A stretch of DNA of 64,000 nt. Source: Candidatus Villigracilis propinquus. Its GTDB lineage: Bacteria > Chloroflexota > Anaerolineae > Anaerolineales > Villigracilaceae. Both the position numbers and the translations under genes were made by a program. The stretch is taken from NCBI GenBank assembly GCA_016714565.1, contig JADKDM010000001.1, positions 186,001-250,000 of the forward strand, given 5' to 3'. Shown piece by piece: positions 25,227-33,965 of the stretch (position 1 is its first letter; each line of letters opens with the position of its first letter). Under the pieces are notes generated by a model. The model saw only the letters and a list, made by a program, of their open reading frames with translations, ran no database searches and was not told the origin of the DNA.

Positions 25227-26543
25227 TCAATTCTTTTCCGCAACCGTCAGCGCGTCTTCAAATAACTTCAAGCCTTCATCCATTTCCGACTTGCTCATGG
25301 AAAGCGGCGGCGCAATGCGGATCACACTTTTGCCGCAGGAAAGCATCAGTAAACCGCGCTCAAATCCAAGGTCCACGACTCGATCCGTCAATTCCTTGGC
25401 AGGTTCCTTGCTCTCGCGGTCTTTCACAAATTCCACGCCGATCATCAACCCCTTGCCGCGAACTTCCCCGATGCTCGGGTGACGCGCTTTGATCTCTTCC
25501 AGTGTATCCATGGCGTACTCGCCAACTTCCTTCGCGTTCGCCATGAATTCATTTTCGATCAGGTCAATGGTCGCCAATGAAGCCGCGCAGGATATGGGGT
25601 TGCCGCCATAGGTGTTGCCGTGCGTGCCGATCTCCCAATCCATCACGGACTTGCGCGCAATACACGCTCCTAGCGGCATACCGGATGCGATGCCCTTTGC
25701 CGAGGTGATGATATCCGGCTCAACGCCAAAATGCTCAATGGCCCACCACTTGCCTGTGCGCCCCATGCCGGACTGAACCTCATCGAGGATCATTAGAATG
25801 CCGTGCTTGTCGCACAGTTTTCGTAATGCGGGGTAAAAGCCCTCTGGTGGAATAATGTACCCACCCTCGCCTTGAATGGTTTCAACCAAAATTCCGGCCA
25901 CATCTTTCGGCGGCAAAATTTGCGCGAGAATTTCCTCTTCGATATAGCGCACGGTCGCTTCACCGTAATCCTCACCTTTGCGCCTTTCAAGCACCGGGCG
26001 GTACGGGTTGGGGAAGGGCGCATGTGTCACGCCGTTCATCAACGGATAAAACCCGCCGTGATATTTTGCCTTGCTCGCTGTAAATGTCACCGCGCCCATG
26101 GTTCGTCCATGGAATGCGCCGGTGAAACCGATGAAGTTCGAGCGCTTGGTGTGATAACGCGCCAGTTTGATCGCGGTCTCAACCGCTTCCGTTCCTGAAT
26201 TGGTCATAAAGCAAAGCGCGTCCTCTTTAAAGGGCGCGATCTCGTCCAGCTTTTCCGCCAGGCGGACCCAATTCTCATGATAGAAATCTGAAGAAATGTG
26301 GATAAACTTTTCAGCCTGTTCCTGGATCGCCTTCACCACTTTTGGATGCGAATAGCCGGTAGAGACCACAGCAATTCCACCCATAAAATCCAAAAAGCGA
26401 TTCCCGTCCACATCCCAAACCTCACTGCCTTTTCCATGATCCATCACAAATGGATAACCCCTTGGATAAGAAGGCGAGATCACCTTATGATCTCGCTCTA
26501 TCATGGCCCGTGCCTTTGGGCCGGGTAAATTGGATATTGTCAT
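25227..26543 (-). CDS. Class III aminotransferase (GABA/acetylornithine type)
   Basis: 438 residues, PLP-dependent fold type I. Motifs: N-S-G-T-E-A-V-E for phosphate binding, G-A-F-H-G-R-T, V-E-T-I-Q-G-E-G-G, the D-E-V-Q-S-G block holding the PLP-ring aspartate, and the Schiff-base lysine in S-A-K-G-I-A-S-G. The length and the E-T-I-Q-G-E-G-G form lean towards 4-aminobutyrate or a similar omega-amino donor, but the exact substrate is not fixed. AAGGAG precedes the ATG. It follows the ROK kinase gene by 19 bases on the same strand, so the two probably form an operon. Confidence 0.85.
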   Translation of the reverse strand: MTISNLPGPKARAMIERDHKVISPSYPRGYPFVMDHGKGSEVWDVDGNRFLDFMGGIAVVSTGYSHPKVVKAIQEQAEKFIHISSDFYHENWVRLAEKLDEIAPFKEDALCFMTNSGTEAVETAIKLARYHTKRSNFIGFTGAFHGRTMGAVTFTASKAKYHGGFYPLMNGVTHAPFPNPYRPVLERRKGEDYGEATVRYIEEEILAQILPPKDVAGILVETIQGEGGYIIPPEGFYPALRKLCDKHGILMILDEVQSGMGRTGKWWAIEHFGVEPDIITSAKGIASGMPLGACIARKSVMDWEIGTHGNTYGGNPISCAASLATIDLIENEFMANAKEVGEYAMDTLEEIKARHPSIGEVRGKGLMIGVEFVKDRESKEPAKELTDRVVDLGFERGLLMLSCGKSVIRIAPPLSMSKSEMDEGLKLFEDALTVAEKN

Positions 26544-26562
26544 TCATTCTCCTTGGTATTGA

Positions 26563-27501
26563 TTATGGTTTTAATTTCATTTCTGCCAACGCACGCGCGC
26601 CCAGCAGGCCCGCATCATCTCCCAGTTTAGCTCGTGTGATCACCAACCCTTCCAAATACCGTGGATGAAACACATGCTTTTTCAGGCTGTCATTAAATGG
26701 ATCGAACAATAAACTGCCAACCTGTGATACGCCTCCGCCGAAAACAACAATGGACGGATCGAACGCATGCAGAAGAGTTGCCACGCCAATACCCAGATAT
26801 TCCCCCGCCCGTTGATAGGCTTTGATTGCAAGCACATCCCCTTGATGAGCAGCCTCAGCCACTTCACGCGGAGTGATCGTCCCATCCCGCTTCAAACTGG
26901 ACCTTGTGCCTGATTCCAGTTCCCCGAGCACATACTTCACTATGGCTGGCCCCGATGAAAAAGACTCGAGATGACCATTGAATCCACAGGAACAGGGCGG
27001 CCCGTTCGGGTCAACGATCATATGTCCCAACTCTGCCGCGAGACCATGATACCCCTGCAACAACCGGTCTTCAATGATCACACCAGTTCCAATTCCAGTG
27101 CTGACCGTGAAATACAAAAGGTTGTGATGCCCTTTTCCTGCTCCAAAGCGGTATTCCGCCAATCCAGCCAGATTTGCATCATTGTCAAGATAGGCTTTCA
27201 CCCCAAAATGTTTCATAATATTCGGCGCAAGTGGAAAGTTATGCCATAAAGGGTTATTCGGAGGGGCGAGCAGATAACCTGTATGTGGGTCCAATGGACC
27301 GGGTGACCCCAGCCCAATGGCCTCCACAATTCCATCTTTAGGCCATACTTCCTCGATGACCTGAATAAGCCGATCCATTCCACCTGGCTCGGATGCAAGC
27401 GTGGGAATTTTCTTCTGTTTGATCGGCTCAAGTCTTTCAGTGTTATAGGAAGCGGCACGCATTTGGGTGCCGCCGATGTCAACAGCTACGATTGTGGGCA
27501 T
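26563..27501 (-). CDS. ROK family sugar kinase (glucokinase-like)
   Basis: 312 residues. The N-terminal phosphate loop D-I-G-G-T-Q is at about 6-11. The ROK zinc-binding signature appears as C-S-C-G-F-N-G-H-L-E, in which the usual final Cys is replaced by His, and an S-G-P-A block follows. No helix-turn-helix is present, so it is an enzyme and not a ROK repressor. Probable reaction: ATP-dependent 6-phosphorylation of glucose or a related hexose. Its promoter is leaderless and divergent from yvcK. Confidence 0.85.
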   Translation of the reverse strand: MPTIVAVDIGGTQMRAASYNTERLEPIKQKKIPTLASEPGGMDRLIQVIEEVWPKDGIVEAIGLGSPGPLDPHTGYLLAPPNNPLWHNFPLAPNIMKHFGVKAYLDNDANLAGLAEYRFGAGKGHHNLLYFTVSTGIGTGVIIEDRLLQGYHGLAAELGHMIVDPNGPPCSCGFNGHLESFSSGPAIVKYVLGELESGTRSSLKRDGTITPREVAEAAHQGDVLAIKAYQRAGEYLGIGVATLLHAFDPSIVVFGGGVSQVGSLLFDPFNDSLKKHVFHPRYLEGLVITRAKLGDDAGLLGARALAEMKLKP

Positions 27502-27514
27502 AAATACAATTATA
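27502..27514 (-). promoter_or_regulatory. Leaderless -10 box of the ROK kinase gene
   Basis: On the minus strand a perfect TATAAT (27509-27514) is followed by 7 bases and then the ATG at 27501. The start of transcription should fall on or next to the A of the ATG. The -35 is weak (AAGACA at a longer spacing). No ribosome site fits in the 7-base gap. Confidence 0.65.
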
Positions 27515-27547
27515 CCGTAAGGCTCCCTCTTACTGTCTTGCGCATGT

Positions 27548-27576
27548 TTGACTCATTTTTCCATCCCTGCTATCAT
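27548..27576 (+). promoter_or_regulatory. Leaderless promoter of the YvcK-like gene
   Basis: TTGACT (27548-27553), 17 bases, TATCAT (27571-27576), then 7 bases to the ATG at 27584. This is a near-consensus promoter that starts transcription on the ATG, and there is no Shine-Dalgarno. A longer frame beginning at a TTG inside the -35 box is therefore unlikely to be used. Confidence 0.7.
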
Positions 27577-27583
27577 CTTTTTT

Positions 27584-28909
27584 ATGCGAAAAAATACCCC
27601 TTTGTCTCCATTTTGGCAAACGCTGCGCGATATTCCCCGTTGGTTTCGCCCCGGGCTTGGAATAAAACGCTGGTTCTTTTTTATTATGATAGGGATCACC
27701 TTACTAGGGCTTGGGTTTGCGATTGTTTTGATCGATCTGTACCGCACTGATTCAACAGACCCGGCTTTGCTCACCTTTCTTTTCTATGCTTCTCTACGAT
27801 TTATCCCAAGGATCTGGCGTGCCATTATCTTTGGAGGGTTGGGGCTTGGCGTTGTTGCCTACGGTATTTTTCAACTCAACCGTTCCCTGCTGCGGCCTTT
27901 CATTCGCCCGGGTGACGATGTCTACAACCAATTGAAAGGTTTTCAGCGCCGCGAACGCGGACCGCGCATCGTTTCCATTGGCGGTGGGCATGGTCTCTCT
28001 ACACTTTTGCGCGGACTAAAAGTCCATACCGGAAACCTCACTGCTGTCGTCACCGTTGCGGATGATGGCGGCTCCTCCGGAAGATTGCGCGAGACCTTTG
28101 GTATTCTTCCGCCGGGTGATATTCGTAATTGCCTGGCGGCATTATCCAATGATGAAGATATGCTCACCCAGTTATTTCAATACCGCTTCAGCGGTTCTCC
28201 TGATCTTGAAGGTCATTCGTTTGGAAACCTTTTTATTACCGCTCTGGCCGACCTAACTGGCAGCTTCGAATCTGCTGTGGTGGAATCAGGACGCGTTCTC
28301 TCGGTGAATGGACGTGTGCTCCCTTCCACGCTAAATGATGTCCGGCTGGTTGCGACCATGGAGTTGCCGCATTCCCTCAATGAAGTCCGCGTGGAGGGGG
28401 AGAGTCAGATCCCCAAAATGGCGGGGCGCGTCCGCCGCGTGTGGCTGGAACCGGATGACGCTTCGGCGTTCCCTCCGGTAATAAAGGAATTGTTGAGCGC
28501 TGATATTATTGTGGTTGGGCCGGGCAGTCTTTACACGAGCATTTTGCCGACCCTGCTGGTGCGGGATGTGCTTACCTGTATTCATGCCAGCCGTGCCATA
28601 AAGATTTACATTTGTAATATTGCCACCCAGTCCGGTGAAACGGATTCCTTTACGTGCTACGATCATATCCGCGCATTAGAAGAGCATGTAGGCGAAAATT
28701 TGTTTGACGTGATCCTGTGTAATAATAATTATGATGGCAGTGTAGGTCTGAATTCCCAATGGGTGATCGCGGATGAAAAAACCCTGTCTGATACGCGTAC
28801 ATTTTGCGCAGACCTGACGGAAGAAGGTCACCCCTGGCGGCATGACTCGCTTAAACTGGCACAAGTAATAATGGATATCTTCTATGAAAGGACCGGGCCA
28901 TTAACTTAG
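27584..28909 (+). CDS. yvcK: YvcK/CofD-like protein with N-terminal membrane spans
   Basis: 441 residues from the chosen ATG. Two hydrophobic segments (roughly 25-47 and 75-98) precede a complete YvcK (gluconeogenesis factor, CofD-like) domain: S-I-G-G-G-H-G-L-S-T-L-L-R-G, V-A-D-D-G-G-S-S-G-R-L-R, P-P-G-D-I-R-N-C-L and V-G-P-G-S-L-Y-T-S-I. YvcK proteins bind UDP-sugars and link central carbon state to peptidoglycan synthesis. The membrane form is seen in some phyla. Upstream lies the divergent ROK kinase and downstream the gap-pgk block, consistent with a carbon-metabolism neighbourhood. Confidence 0.88.
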   Translation: MRKNTPLSPFWQTLRDIPRWFRPGLGIKRWFFFIMIGITLLGLGFAIVLIDLYRTDSTDPALLTFLFYASLRFIPRIWRAIIFGGLGLGVVAYGIFQLNRSLLRPFIRPGDDVYNQLKGFQRRERGPRIVSIGGGHGLSTLLRGLKVHTGNLTAVVTVADDGGSSGRLRETFGILPPGDIRNCLAALSNDEDMLTQLFQYRFSGSPDLEGHSFGNLFITALADLTGSFESAVVESGRVLSVNGRVLPSTLNDVRLVATMELPHSLNEVRVEGESQIPKMAGRVRRVWLEPDDASAFPPVIKELLSADIIVVGPGSLYTSILPTLLVRDVLTCIHASRAIKIYICNIATQSGETDSFTCYDHIRALEEHVGENLFDVILCNNNYDGSVGLNSQWVIADEKTLSDTRTFCADLTEEGHPWRHDSLKLAQVIMDIFYERTGPLT

Positions 28910-28922
28910 CCCTTTTAGAAAA

Positions 28923-28966
28923 GTAATCGATTACATTTGTCCCTAGAAACATGGACGTACTAAAAT
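28923..28966 (+). promoter_or_regulatory. Probable gap promoter and nearby palindrome
   Basis: A perfect 12-bp palindrome (28923-28934, GTAATCGATTAC) stands just before TTGTCC (28937-28942), 18 bases and TAAAAT (28961-28966). A second TAAAAT lies at 28989-28994. The palindrome is well placed for a regulator upstream of the promoter. The leader to the gap start would be about 110 bases. Confidence 0.4.
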
Positions 28967-29084
28967 TCACAAATTTATGGAAAAGAAGTAAAATTCATGT
29001 TGTATGAACGACCATACCAGAGAAAACACAAAATTACATGACCCGTGTTCTCTGTCCTAAATTAATTCACTGGAGGAATTCCCC

Positions 29085-30143
29085 ATGGCAGTAAAAGTTG
29101 GTATTAACGGATTTGGCCGCATCGGCCGTCAGGTTCTCAAAGCGATTCGCGATATGTATCCGAATGAACTTGAAGTAGTTGCATTCAATGACATTGGCGA
29201 CATGAAGACAATGGCGCATCTGCTCAAGTACGATTCGACCTACGGCCGTTTCGATGGCACCGTCGAATATTCAGACGATGGTCTTTTGGTCGATGGCAAG
29301 AAGGTCAAGGTCTTCAAAGAGACCGACCCCGCAGCCATCATGTGGAAAGACCTGGGCGTGGATATCGTGATCGAGTCCACCGGCCTGTTCACCATCAAGG
29401 AAGACGGCGTCAACAAGAAGGGCAAGACCGTCAAGGGTGCTGTCAATCACATCACCTCCGGTGGCGCCAAGAAAGTCATCATCTCGGCTCCTGCCGAAGG
29501 CGAAGACCTCACCGTTGTGTTGGGCGTCAATGAAGAAAAGTACGACCCCAAGATTCACCACGTCGTTTCAAACGCTTCCTGCACCACCAACTGCTTGGCC
29601 CCTGCCGCAAAAGTTGTGCATGATAAGTTCACCATCAAACGCGCTTTCATGACCACGATCCACTCCTACACCAACGATCAGAAGGTCTTGGATATGCCGC
29701 ACTCAGACTTGCGCCGCGCTCGCGCTGCCGGGTTGAACATCATCCCGACCACCACCGGCGCCGCCAAGGCCATCTCCCTCGTCATCCCCGATCTCAAGGG
29801 CAAGTTCGACGGCTATTCCCTGCGCGTCCCGACCCCGACCGTCTCCGTAGTGGATTTCACCGCTGAACTCGACAAAGAGACCACCACCGAAGAACTGCGC
29901 CAGGCTTTCCGTGATGCCGCCAAATTGCCTCGCTTCAAGGGCATTCTCGAAGCCGTTGACGAACCTCTGGTAAGCACCGACTTCAAGGGCAGCCCATACA
30001 GCTCCTCCGTTGACCTTCCCTTTACCAGCGTTCTCGGCAAAGACAAGAGCAACTTCATCAAAGTTGTCACCTGGTACGATAACGAGTGGGGTTATTCCTG
30101 CCGCACCGCCGACCTGGCCGCCTTGATGGCGAAGAGCCTGTAA
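29085..30143 (+). CDS. gap: Glyceraldehyde-3-phosphate dehydrogenase, type I
   Basis: 352 residues. NAD-binding G-x-G-x-x-G (G-F-G-R-I-G) is at the N-terminus, and an acidic residue in the F-N-D-I block favours NAD over NADP. The catalytic cysteine lies in S-N-A-S-C-T-T-N-C, and the C-terminal W-Y-D-N-E-W-G-Y motif is present. It oxidises glyceraldehyde 3-phosphate to 1,3-bisphosphoglycerate in glycolysis, or runs in reverse. A strong GGAGG lies 8 bases before the ATG. pgk follows after a structured 94-base gap. Confidence 0.97.
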   Translation: MAVKVGINGFGRIGRQVLKAIRDMYPNELEVVAFNDIGDMKTMAHLLKYDSTYGRFDGTVEYSDDGLLVDGKKVKVFKETDPAAIMWKDLGVDIVIESTGLFTIKEDGVNKKGKTVKGAVNHITSGGAKKVIISAPAEGEDLTVVLGVNEEKYDPKIHHVVSNASCTTNCLAPAAKVVHDKFTIKRAFMTTIHSYTNDQKVLDMPHSDLRRARAAGLNIIPTTTGAAKAISLVIPDLKGKFDGYSLRVPTPTVSVVDFTAELDKETTTEELRQAFRDAAKLPRFKGILEAVDEPLVSTDFKGSPYSSSVDLPFTSVLGKDKSNFIKVVTWYDNEWGYSCRTADLAALMAKSL

Positions 30144-30154
30144 AAGGTAGATAC

Positions 30155-30223
30155 GTAAACAAGTAGACAGGTACACAAGTCTATTCAAGACCTGTGTACC
30201 TGTTTCCATGTATACCTGTTTAC
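30155..30223 (+). other. Large two-step hairpin between gap and pgk
   Basis: Outer arms 30155-30165 and 30213-30223 (one mismatch) and inner arms 30167-30181 and 30189-30203 (one G-U) fold into a long imperfect hairpin with a 7-nt loop. No T-run follows, so it is better read as an mRNA processing or stabilising structure, or a repeat relic, than as a terminator. Confidence 0.55.
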
Positions 30224-30237
30224 ATTCTGGAGCAACC

Positions 30238-31410
30238 ATGAACAAGAAAACTGTAAAAGATATCGATCTGAAAAATAAACGCGTCCTCATGCGTGTGGAC
30301 TTTAACGTCCCCATGGCGGATGGCAAAGTAACCGACGACAAACGCATCAAAGCCGCATTGCCGACTATTCAATACGTGTTGGAACAAGGCGCTTCCTTGA
30401 TGTTGATGAGTCATCTCGGGCGACCAAAAGGCGGCTCAGACCCCGAATTCAGCCTGCGTGCTGCTTCGGAGACATTAGCCACGCTGTTAAATCGTCCCGT
30501 GCAAATGGCGCCCGATTGCGTTGGCGCGGAAGTTGAAGCAATGGCAAAAGCCCTCAAGCCCGGCGATGTGCTCATGCTCGAAAACACCCGCTTCCACAAA
30601 GGCGAAGAAAAGAACGACCTCGAACTTGCCAAGCAAATGGCATCCCTCGGCGAAGTCTACGTCAATGACGCCTTTGGTTCCGCCCATCGCGCACATTCCT
30701 CCACAGAAGGCATCGCGCGTTTCCTGCCCGCAGTCTCTGGCTTCTTGATGGAGCAGGAACTCGAATACCTCGGCAAGGCCGTTGCCAACCCCGAACATCC
30801 TTACATTGCCATCCTCGGCGGCGCAAAGATCAGCGACAAGATTTTGGTTGTCGAAACTCTTGCCTCCAAATGTGACAAGCTCATCATCGGCGGGGGCATG
30901 GCTAATACCTTCCTTGCTGCCAAGGGACTGAACATGCAAGACAGCCTCGTCGAAGCAGAATCTCTCGAAACTGCCAAGACCCTTCTCGCCAAATTAGGTG
31001 ACAAGCTCCTGCTGCCCGTGGACGCAGTCATTGCCGATAAATTTGACGCCGAAGCCAACACCCAAACCGTGGACGTGGACAAGATCCCCGCAGGCTGGCG
31101 CATGTTGGACGTTGGCCCGAAGACCATCGAAGCCTACAAGGCCGTGATCAGCTCTGCCAAGCTCGTAGTTTGGAATGGCCCCGTGGGCGTCTTTGAAATG
31201 CCCAAATTTGCCGAAGGTACATTTGCCCTCGCTCGTATGATGGCTGAATCCAAAGCCATCACCGTCATCGGCGGCGGTGACTCAGCCAGCGCCGTCAAGA
31301 AAGCCGGCGTTGCCAAGCAGATGACCCACGTCTCCACAGGCGGCGGCGCATCCCTTGAATTCCTCGAAGGCAAGGAACTCCCCGGCGTGGCAGCTTTGCT
31401 CGATAAATAG
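30238..31410 (+). CDS. pgk: Phosphoglycerate kinase
   Basis: 390 residues from ATG 30238, the usual bacterial length. The N-lobe begins R-V-L-M-R-V-D-F-N-V-P and carries S-H-L-G-R-P. The hinge and C-lobe hold G-G-A-K-I-S-D-K and the nucleotide motif G-G-G-D-S near the end. It transfers phosphate between 1,3-bisphosphoglycerate and ADP. A longer frame opens 30 bases upstream, but GGAG sits 7 bases before this ATG and homologs start here. It forms an operon with gap. Confidence 0.97.
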   Translation: MNKKTVKDIDLKNKRVLMRVDFNVPMADGKVTDDKRIKAALPTIQYVLEQGASLMLMSHLGRPKGGSDPEFSLRAASETLATLLNRPVQMAPDCVGAEVEAMAKALKPGDVLMLENTRFHKGEEKNDLELAKQMASLGEVYVNDAFGSAHRAHSSTEGIARFLPAVSGFLMEQELEYLGKAVANPEHPYIAILGGAKISDKILVVETLASKCDKLIIGGGMANTFLAAKGLNMQDSLVEAESLETAKTLLAKLGDKLLLPVDAVIADKFDAEANTQTVDVDKIPAGWRMLDVGPKTIEAYKAVISSAKLVVWNGPVGVFEMPKFAEGTFALARMMAESKAITVIGGGDSASAVKKAGVAKQMTHVSTGGGASLEFLEGKELPGVAALLDK

Positions 31411-31429
31411 AACTTCTCCAAAATAGGAC

Positions 31430-31466
31430 AAAAGGAGCAGAAGGATTTACTTCCATCTGCTCTTTT
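31430..31466 (+). terminator. Terminator behind pgk
   Basis: Arms 31430-31441 and 31456-31466 pair with one bulged G, followed by a T-rich stretch. It ends the gap-pgk unit just before the TATAAT of the next gene. Confidence 0.7.
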
Positions 31467-31471
31467 GTTTT

Positions 31472-31492
31472 GTATAATTTGAAAATCAAATT
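31472..31492 (+). promoter_or_regulatory. -10 box with overlapping inverted repeat
   Basis: TATAAT (31473-31478) overlaps a perfect 7-bp inverted repeat with a 3-base loop (31476-31482 and 31486-31492). Its position over the transcript start suggests a repressor site for the small membrane-protein gene that follows. Confidence 0.4.
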
Positions 31493-31510
31493 TACAGGAG
31501 AAATAATTTT

Positions 31511-32014
31511 ATGGAATCCATCCCCCCAATCACCCCGTCATCCGAAGCGCCGAAATCAAATCGTAACTTGATCATTGGCGTCGTCATCGCTGTTGTTTTA
31601 TGTTGCTGCTGTGTAGTTACCGGAGCCGCTGGTTATTACGGCTATCAGGCGTATATCACAGCCCAGCAGGCCGTTCAGCAGTTTGATGACATTGAAATCC
31701 CCAATATCCCAAGCGACATTCCCCTTGATCCAAATAACCTGCCCACTGAATTTGGAGAAGTGCCGCAAGGCGGACTTTCCGATGACACAACCCGCTATTC
31801 GGCATGGTTGTCAGTCCAACTGGTTGGCATGATGTCCGGCTGTGACACCCCAACCGCCGCAACCACCACCATCAGTGTTGTTCAGGAACCCGATTCCAAC
31901 GGCATCTGGGTGGAAGCCTGGAATGTGGACTGTGGCAATGGCTCTTTCACATCCTACAACATCACATTTACACCCGAAAATGGGATTGTGAGCCCAACAG
32001 TTGAAATTCCCTAA
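31511..32014 (+). CDS. Small single-span membrane protein, unknown
   Basis: 167 residues. A short Pro/Ser-rich cytoplasmic start is followed by one membrane span (about 20-43) containing four consecutive cysteines, and then an outer domain with two cysteines (in S-G-C-D and V-D-C-G-N-G) that could form a disulfide. No family was recognised. AGGAG precedes the ATG. It has its own promoter and terminator between pgk and the kinase gene. Confidence 0.7.
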   Translation: MESIPPITPSSEAPKSNRNLIIGVVIAVVLCCCCVVTGAAGYYGYQAYITAQQAVQQFDDIEIPNIPSDIPLDPNNLPTEFGEVPQGGLSDDTTRYSAWLSVQLVGMMSGCDTPTAATTTISVVQEPDSNGIWVEAWNVDCGNGSFTSYNITFTPENGIVSPTVEIP

Positions 32015-32023
32015 TCGGTAAAT

Positions 32024-32057
32024 AAAAACAGCGCGGACTATTGTCCGCGCTGTTTTT
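32024..32057 (+). terminator. Terminator 1 behind the small membrane protein
   Basis: Perfect 15-bp stem (32024-32038 with 32043-32057) with a 4-nt loop and T-run. The A-run on the other side makes it usable in both directions. Confidence 0.85.
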
Positions 32058-32067
32058 ATATCCACAT

Positions 32068-32094
32068 GCGGACGGAATACATCCGTCCGCTTTT
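32068..32094 (+). terminator. Terminator 2 in tandem
   Basis: Perfect 9-bp GC-rich stem (32068-32076 with 32082-32090), 5-nt loop, four T. It directly follows terminator 1 and contains the same cggac core, so transcription is blocked twice before the kinase gene. Confidence 0.75.
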
Positions 32095-32180
32095 ATTTCA
32101 ATTTATAAACAATTTACCGGGAGATAACCTAAATTAATCGCCCTAGACTATAATCGGGGAAATTTCAAGCGGAGTACAGT

Positions 32181-33959
32181 ATGGCATTCAACATTGGTGA
32201 AAATATCGGGCCGTATCGCATCATTGAACAGTTGGGGCAGGGCGGCATGGCAACTGTTTACAAAGCCTATCACGCGGCATTGGATCGTTATGTTGCGTTG
32301 AAAGTCTTACACGCGGCCTTTCATGATGACCAGACATTCACAGCGCGTTTCCAACGCGAGGCGCGAGTGGTTGCCCGTTTAGAACATCCCAACATTGTCC
32401 CGATCTACGATTATTCCGAGCACGAAGCGCGTCCCTACCTCGTTATGAAATATATTGAAGGGGATACGCTAAAAGCCCGCCTGAACAAAGGCCCACTTTC
32501 CTCCTATGAAATTGAACAGGTGGTGGACTCTGTCGGCTCAGCACTGGCATACGCGCACAAGCAGGGAATCCTGCACCGCGACATTAAACCGTCCAACGTG
32601 TTGATCGCCAATGACGGCGTAATGTACCTCGCCGACTTTGGGCTCGCGCGCATTGCATCGGCAGGCGAATCCACCCTTTCGTCTGATTCGATCATGGGCA
32701 CTCCGCAATACATCTCCCCTGAGCAAGCTATGGGCAAAAAAGACCTCGACGCAGGCACAGATATTTATTCCTTCGCGGTCATGCTCTATGAAATGGTGGT
32801 CGGGCAGGTTCCCTTTACCGCCGACACTCCATTCTCCATCATTCACGACCACATCTACACCCCGCTGCCTTTGCCAATGGATGTGAACCCCAAAGTACCT
32901 GAGCCGGTTCAACGAGTTTTGTTGAAGGCGCTTGCCAAAGACCGCCTCGATCGCTATGAAAGTGTGGGGGATATGATCATTGCCTTCAAGCAGGCCTGGG
33001 AGGAGGCTGGCATTCCCATGCAGGGAACCGCCATCACCATGCGCCCTGGCAGTTTGAAAACACCCACGAAGAGCCAGCCAAAAAGCCAAACCGTTGCACC
33101 TGCCGCTCGGACAGTGGCAGGTGCCAGTCCGGCCAAGAAGCGTTCCTCCTCCTGGATGTGGATCGGCGTAGGATTGGTATCCGTCTTGTGTATTGCTGTC
33201 GCATTGCTCGCTGTATGGAGGAATCGAACCACGCTTCGAACTCCGCCGACAACTGTTCCTGTTGCTGAGACAGTTGCCATCTCTTCGACCCCTTTGCCCG
33301 TTGCCACAGGCATTCCATTCTCCACGTTGCAAAATATTTCGCCGGAAGTTTCAGCGGCAAGCGACCTGGTGTTGAAAAACCCAGGAGACCCGAACGCTCA
33401 TTTGCAGCTCTCGCTTGCCCTTTGGGATGCGAAAGAAGTCGCGCAGTCCATGCAGGAACTCGCGCAGGCGGCCAACCTTGCCGGCACGGATGACAAGGAT
33501 TTTTTCATGACTGCGGCGAGTGAGTTCAAGACCCGCGAAGCATGGGTGCCTGCTGCCGGGATGTTTATGCGCCTTGTGCCGATGGCACGTGGTGGAGAGA
33601 TCCCAGGGGATGTTCAGCGCGACCTGCATGAGACGATTTACAAAGCCAGCGAAAAAAAGGATATGCCCCTTTTTGTATTCTTTGAACGCATTGATAGTTA
33701 TGACCTGCCGCTCGGTTATATTGCCCGTGGACGATACGCCCTGTATAACGGCTCTTTGGAAGATGCGAGAGCGCAGCTTGAAAATGCGAGAAAACTAAAG
33801 CCGGATATGTATGAAGCATTCCTGCTTGAAGCTGAGATCGAAATGAAAGCTGGAAATAAAGATATCGCCAAACCCATCCTGCTTTCGCTTTCTTCGGACC
33901 TGAAAGCGTTTGATTGGATAAGGGCCATGGCTGATTCATTTTTGAAGACATTGGAGTAA
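32181..33959 (+). CDS. Membrane Ser/Thr kinase with C-terminal TPR-like region
   Basis: 592 residues. The kinase domain (about 10-272) is complete: G-Q-G-G-M-A-T loop, A-L-K-V, H-R-D-I-K-P-S-N, D-F-G, and S-P-E-Q in the activation segment. A Thr/Pro/Ser-rich juxtamembrane part leads to one membrane span (about 318-341). The outer region (about 375-590) is helical and Ala/Leu-rich, with repeated patterns like tetratricopeptide repeats. This PknB-like layout suggests an outside sensor and an inside kinase. TATAAT lies near 32149. tpiA starts 6 bases after its stop, so kinase and triose-phosphate isomerase are probably co-transcribed. Confidence 0.88.
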   Translation: MAFNIGENIGPYRIIEQLGQGGMATVYKAYHAALDRYVALKVLHAAFHDDQTFTARFQREARVVARLEHPNIVPIYDYSEHEARPYLVMKYIEGDTLKARLNKGPLSSYEIEQVVDSVGSALAYAHKQGILHRDIKPSNVLIANDGVMYLADFGLARIASAGESTLSSDSIMGTPQYISPEQAMGKKDLDAGTDIYSFAVMLYEMVVGQVPFTADTPFSIIHDHIYTPLPLPMDVNPKVPEPVQRVLLKALAKDRLDRYESVGDMIIAFKQAWEEAGIPMQGTAITMRPGSLKTPTKSQPKSQTVAPAARTVAGASPAKKRSSSWMWIGVGLVSVLCIAVALLAVWRNRTTLRTPPTTVPVAETVAISSTPLPVATGIPFSTLQNISPEVSAASDLVLKNPGDPNAHLQLSLALWDAKEVAQSMQELAQAANLAGTDDKDFFMTAASEFKTREAWVPAAGMFMRLVPMARGGEIPGDVQRDLHETIYKASEKKDMPLFVFFERIDSYDLPLGYIARGRYALYNGSLEDARAQLENARKLKPDMYEAFLLEAEIEMKAGNKDIAKPILLSLSSDLKAFDWIRAMADSFLKTLE

Positions 33960-33965
33960 ACGATA

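Noticed and set aside
30208..30237. A ten-residue N-terminal extension of phosphoglycerate kinase
   Set aside because: It lies in the hairpin spacer. GGAG and family alignment support ATG 30238.
29703..30350. A 215-codon minus-strand open frame over gap and the gap-pgk spacer
   Set aside because: Antisense to gap. It crosses the hairpin region and has no family features.
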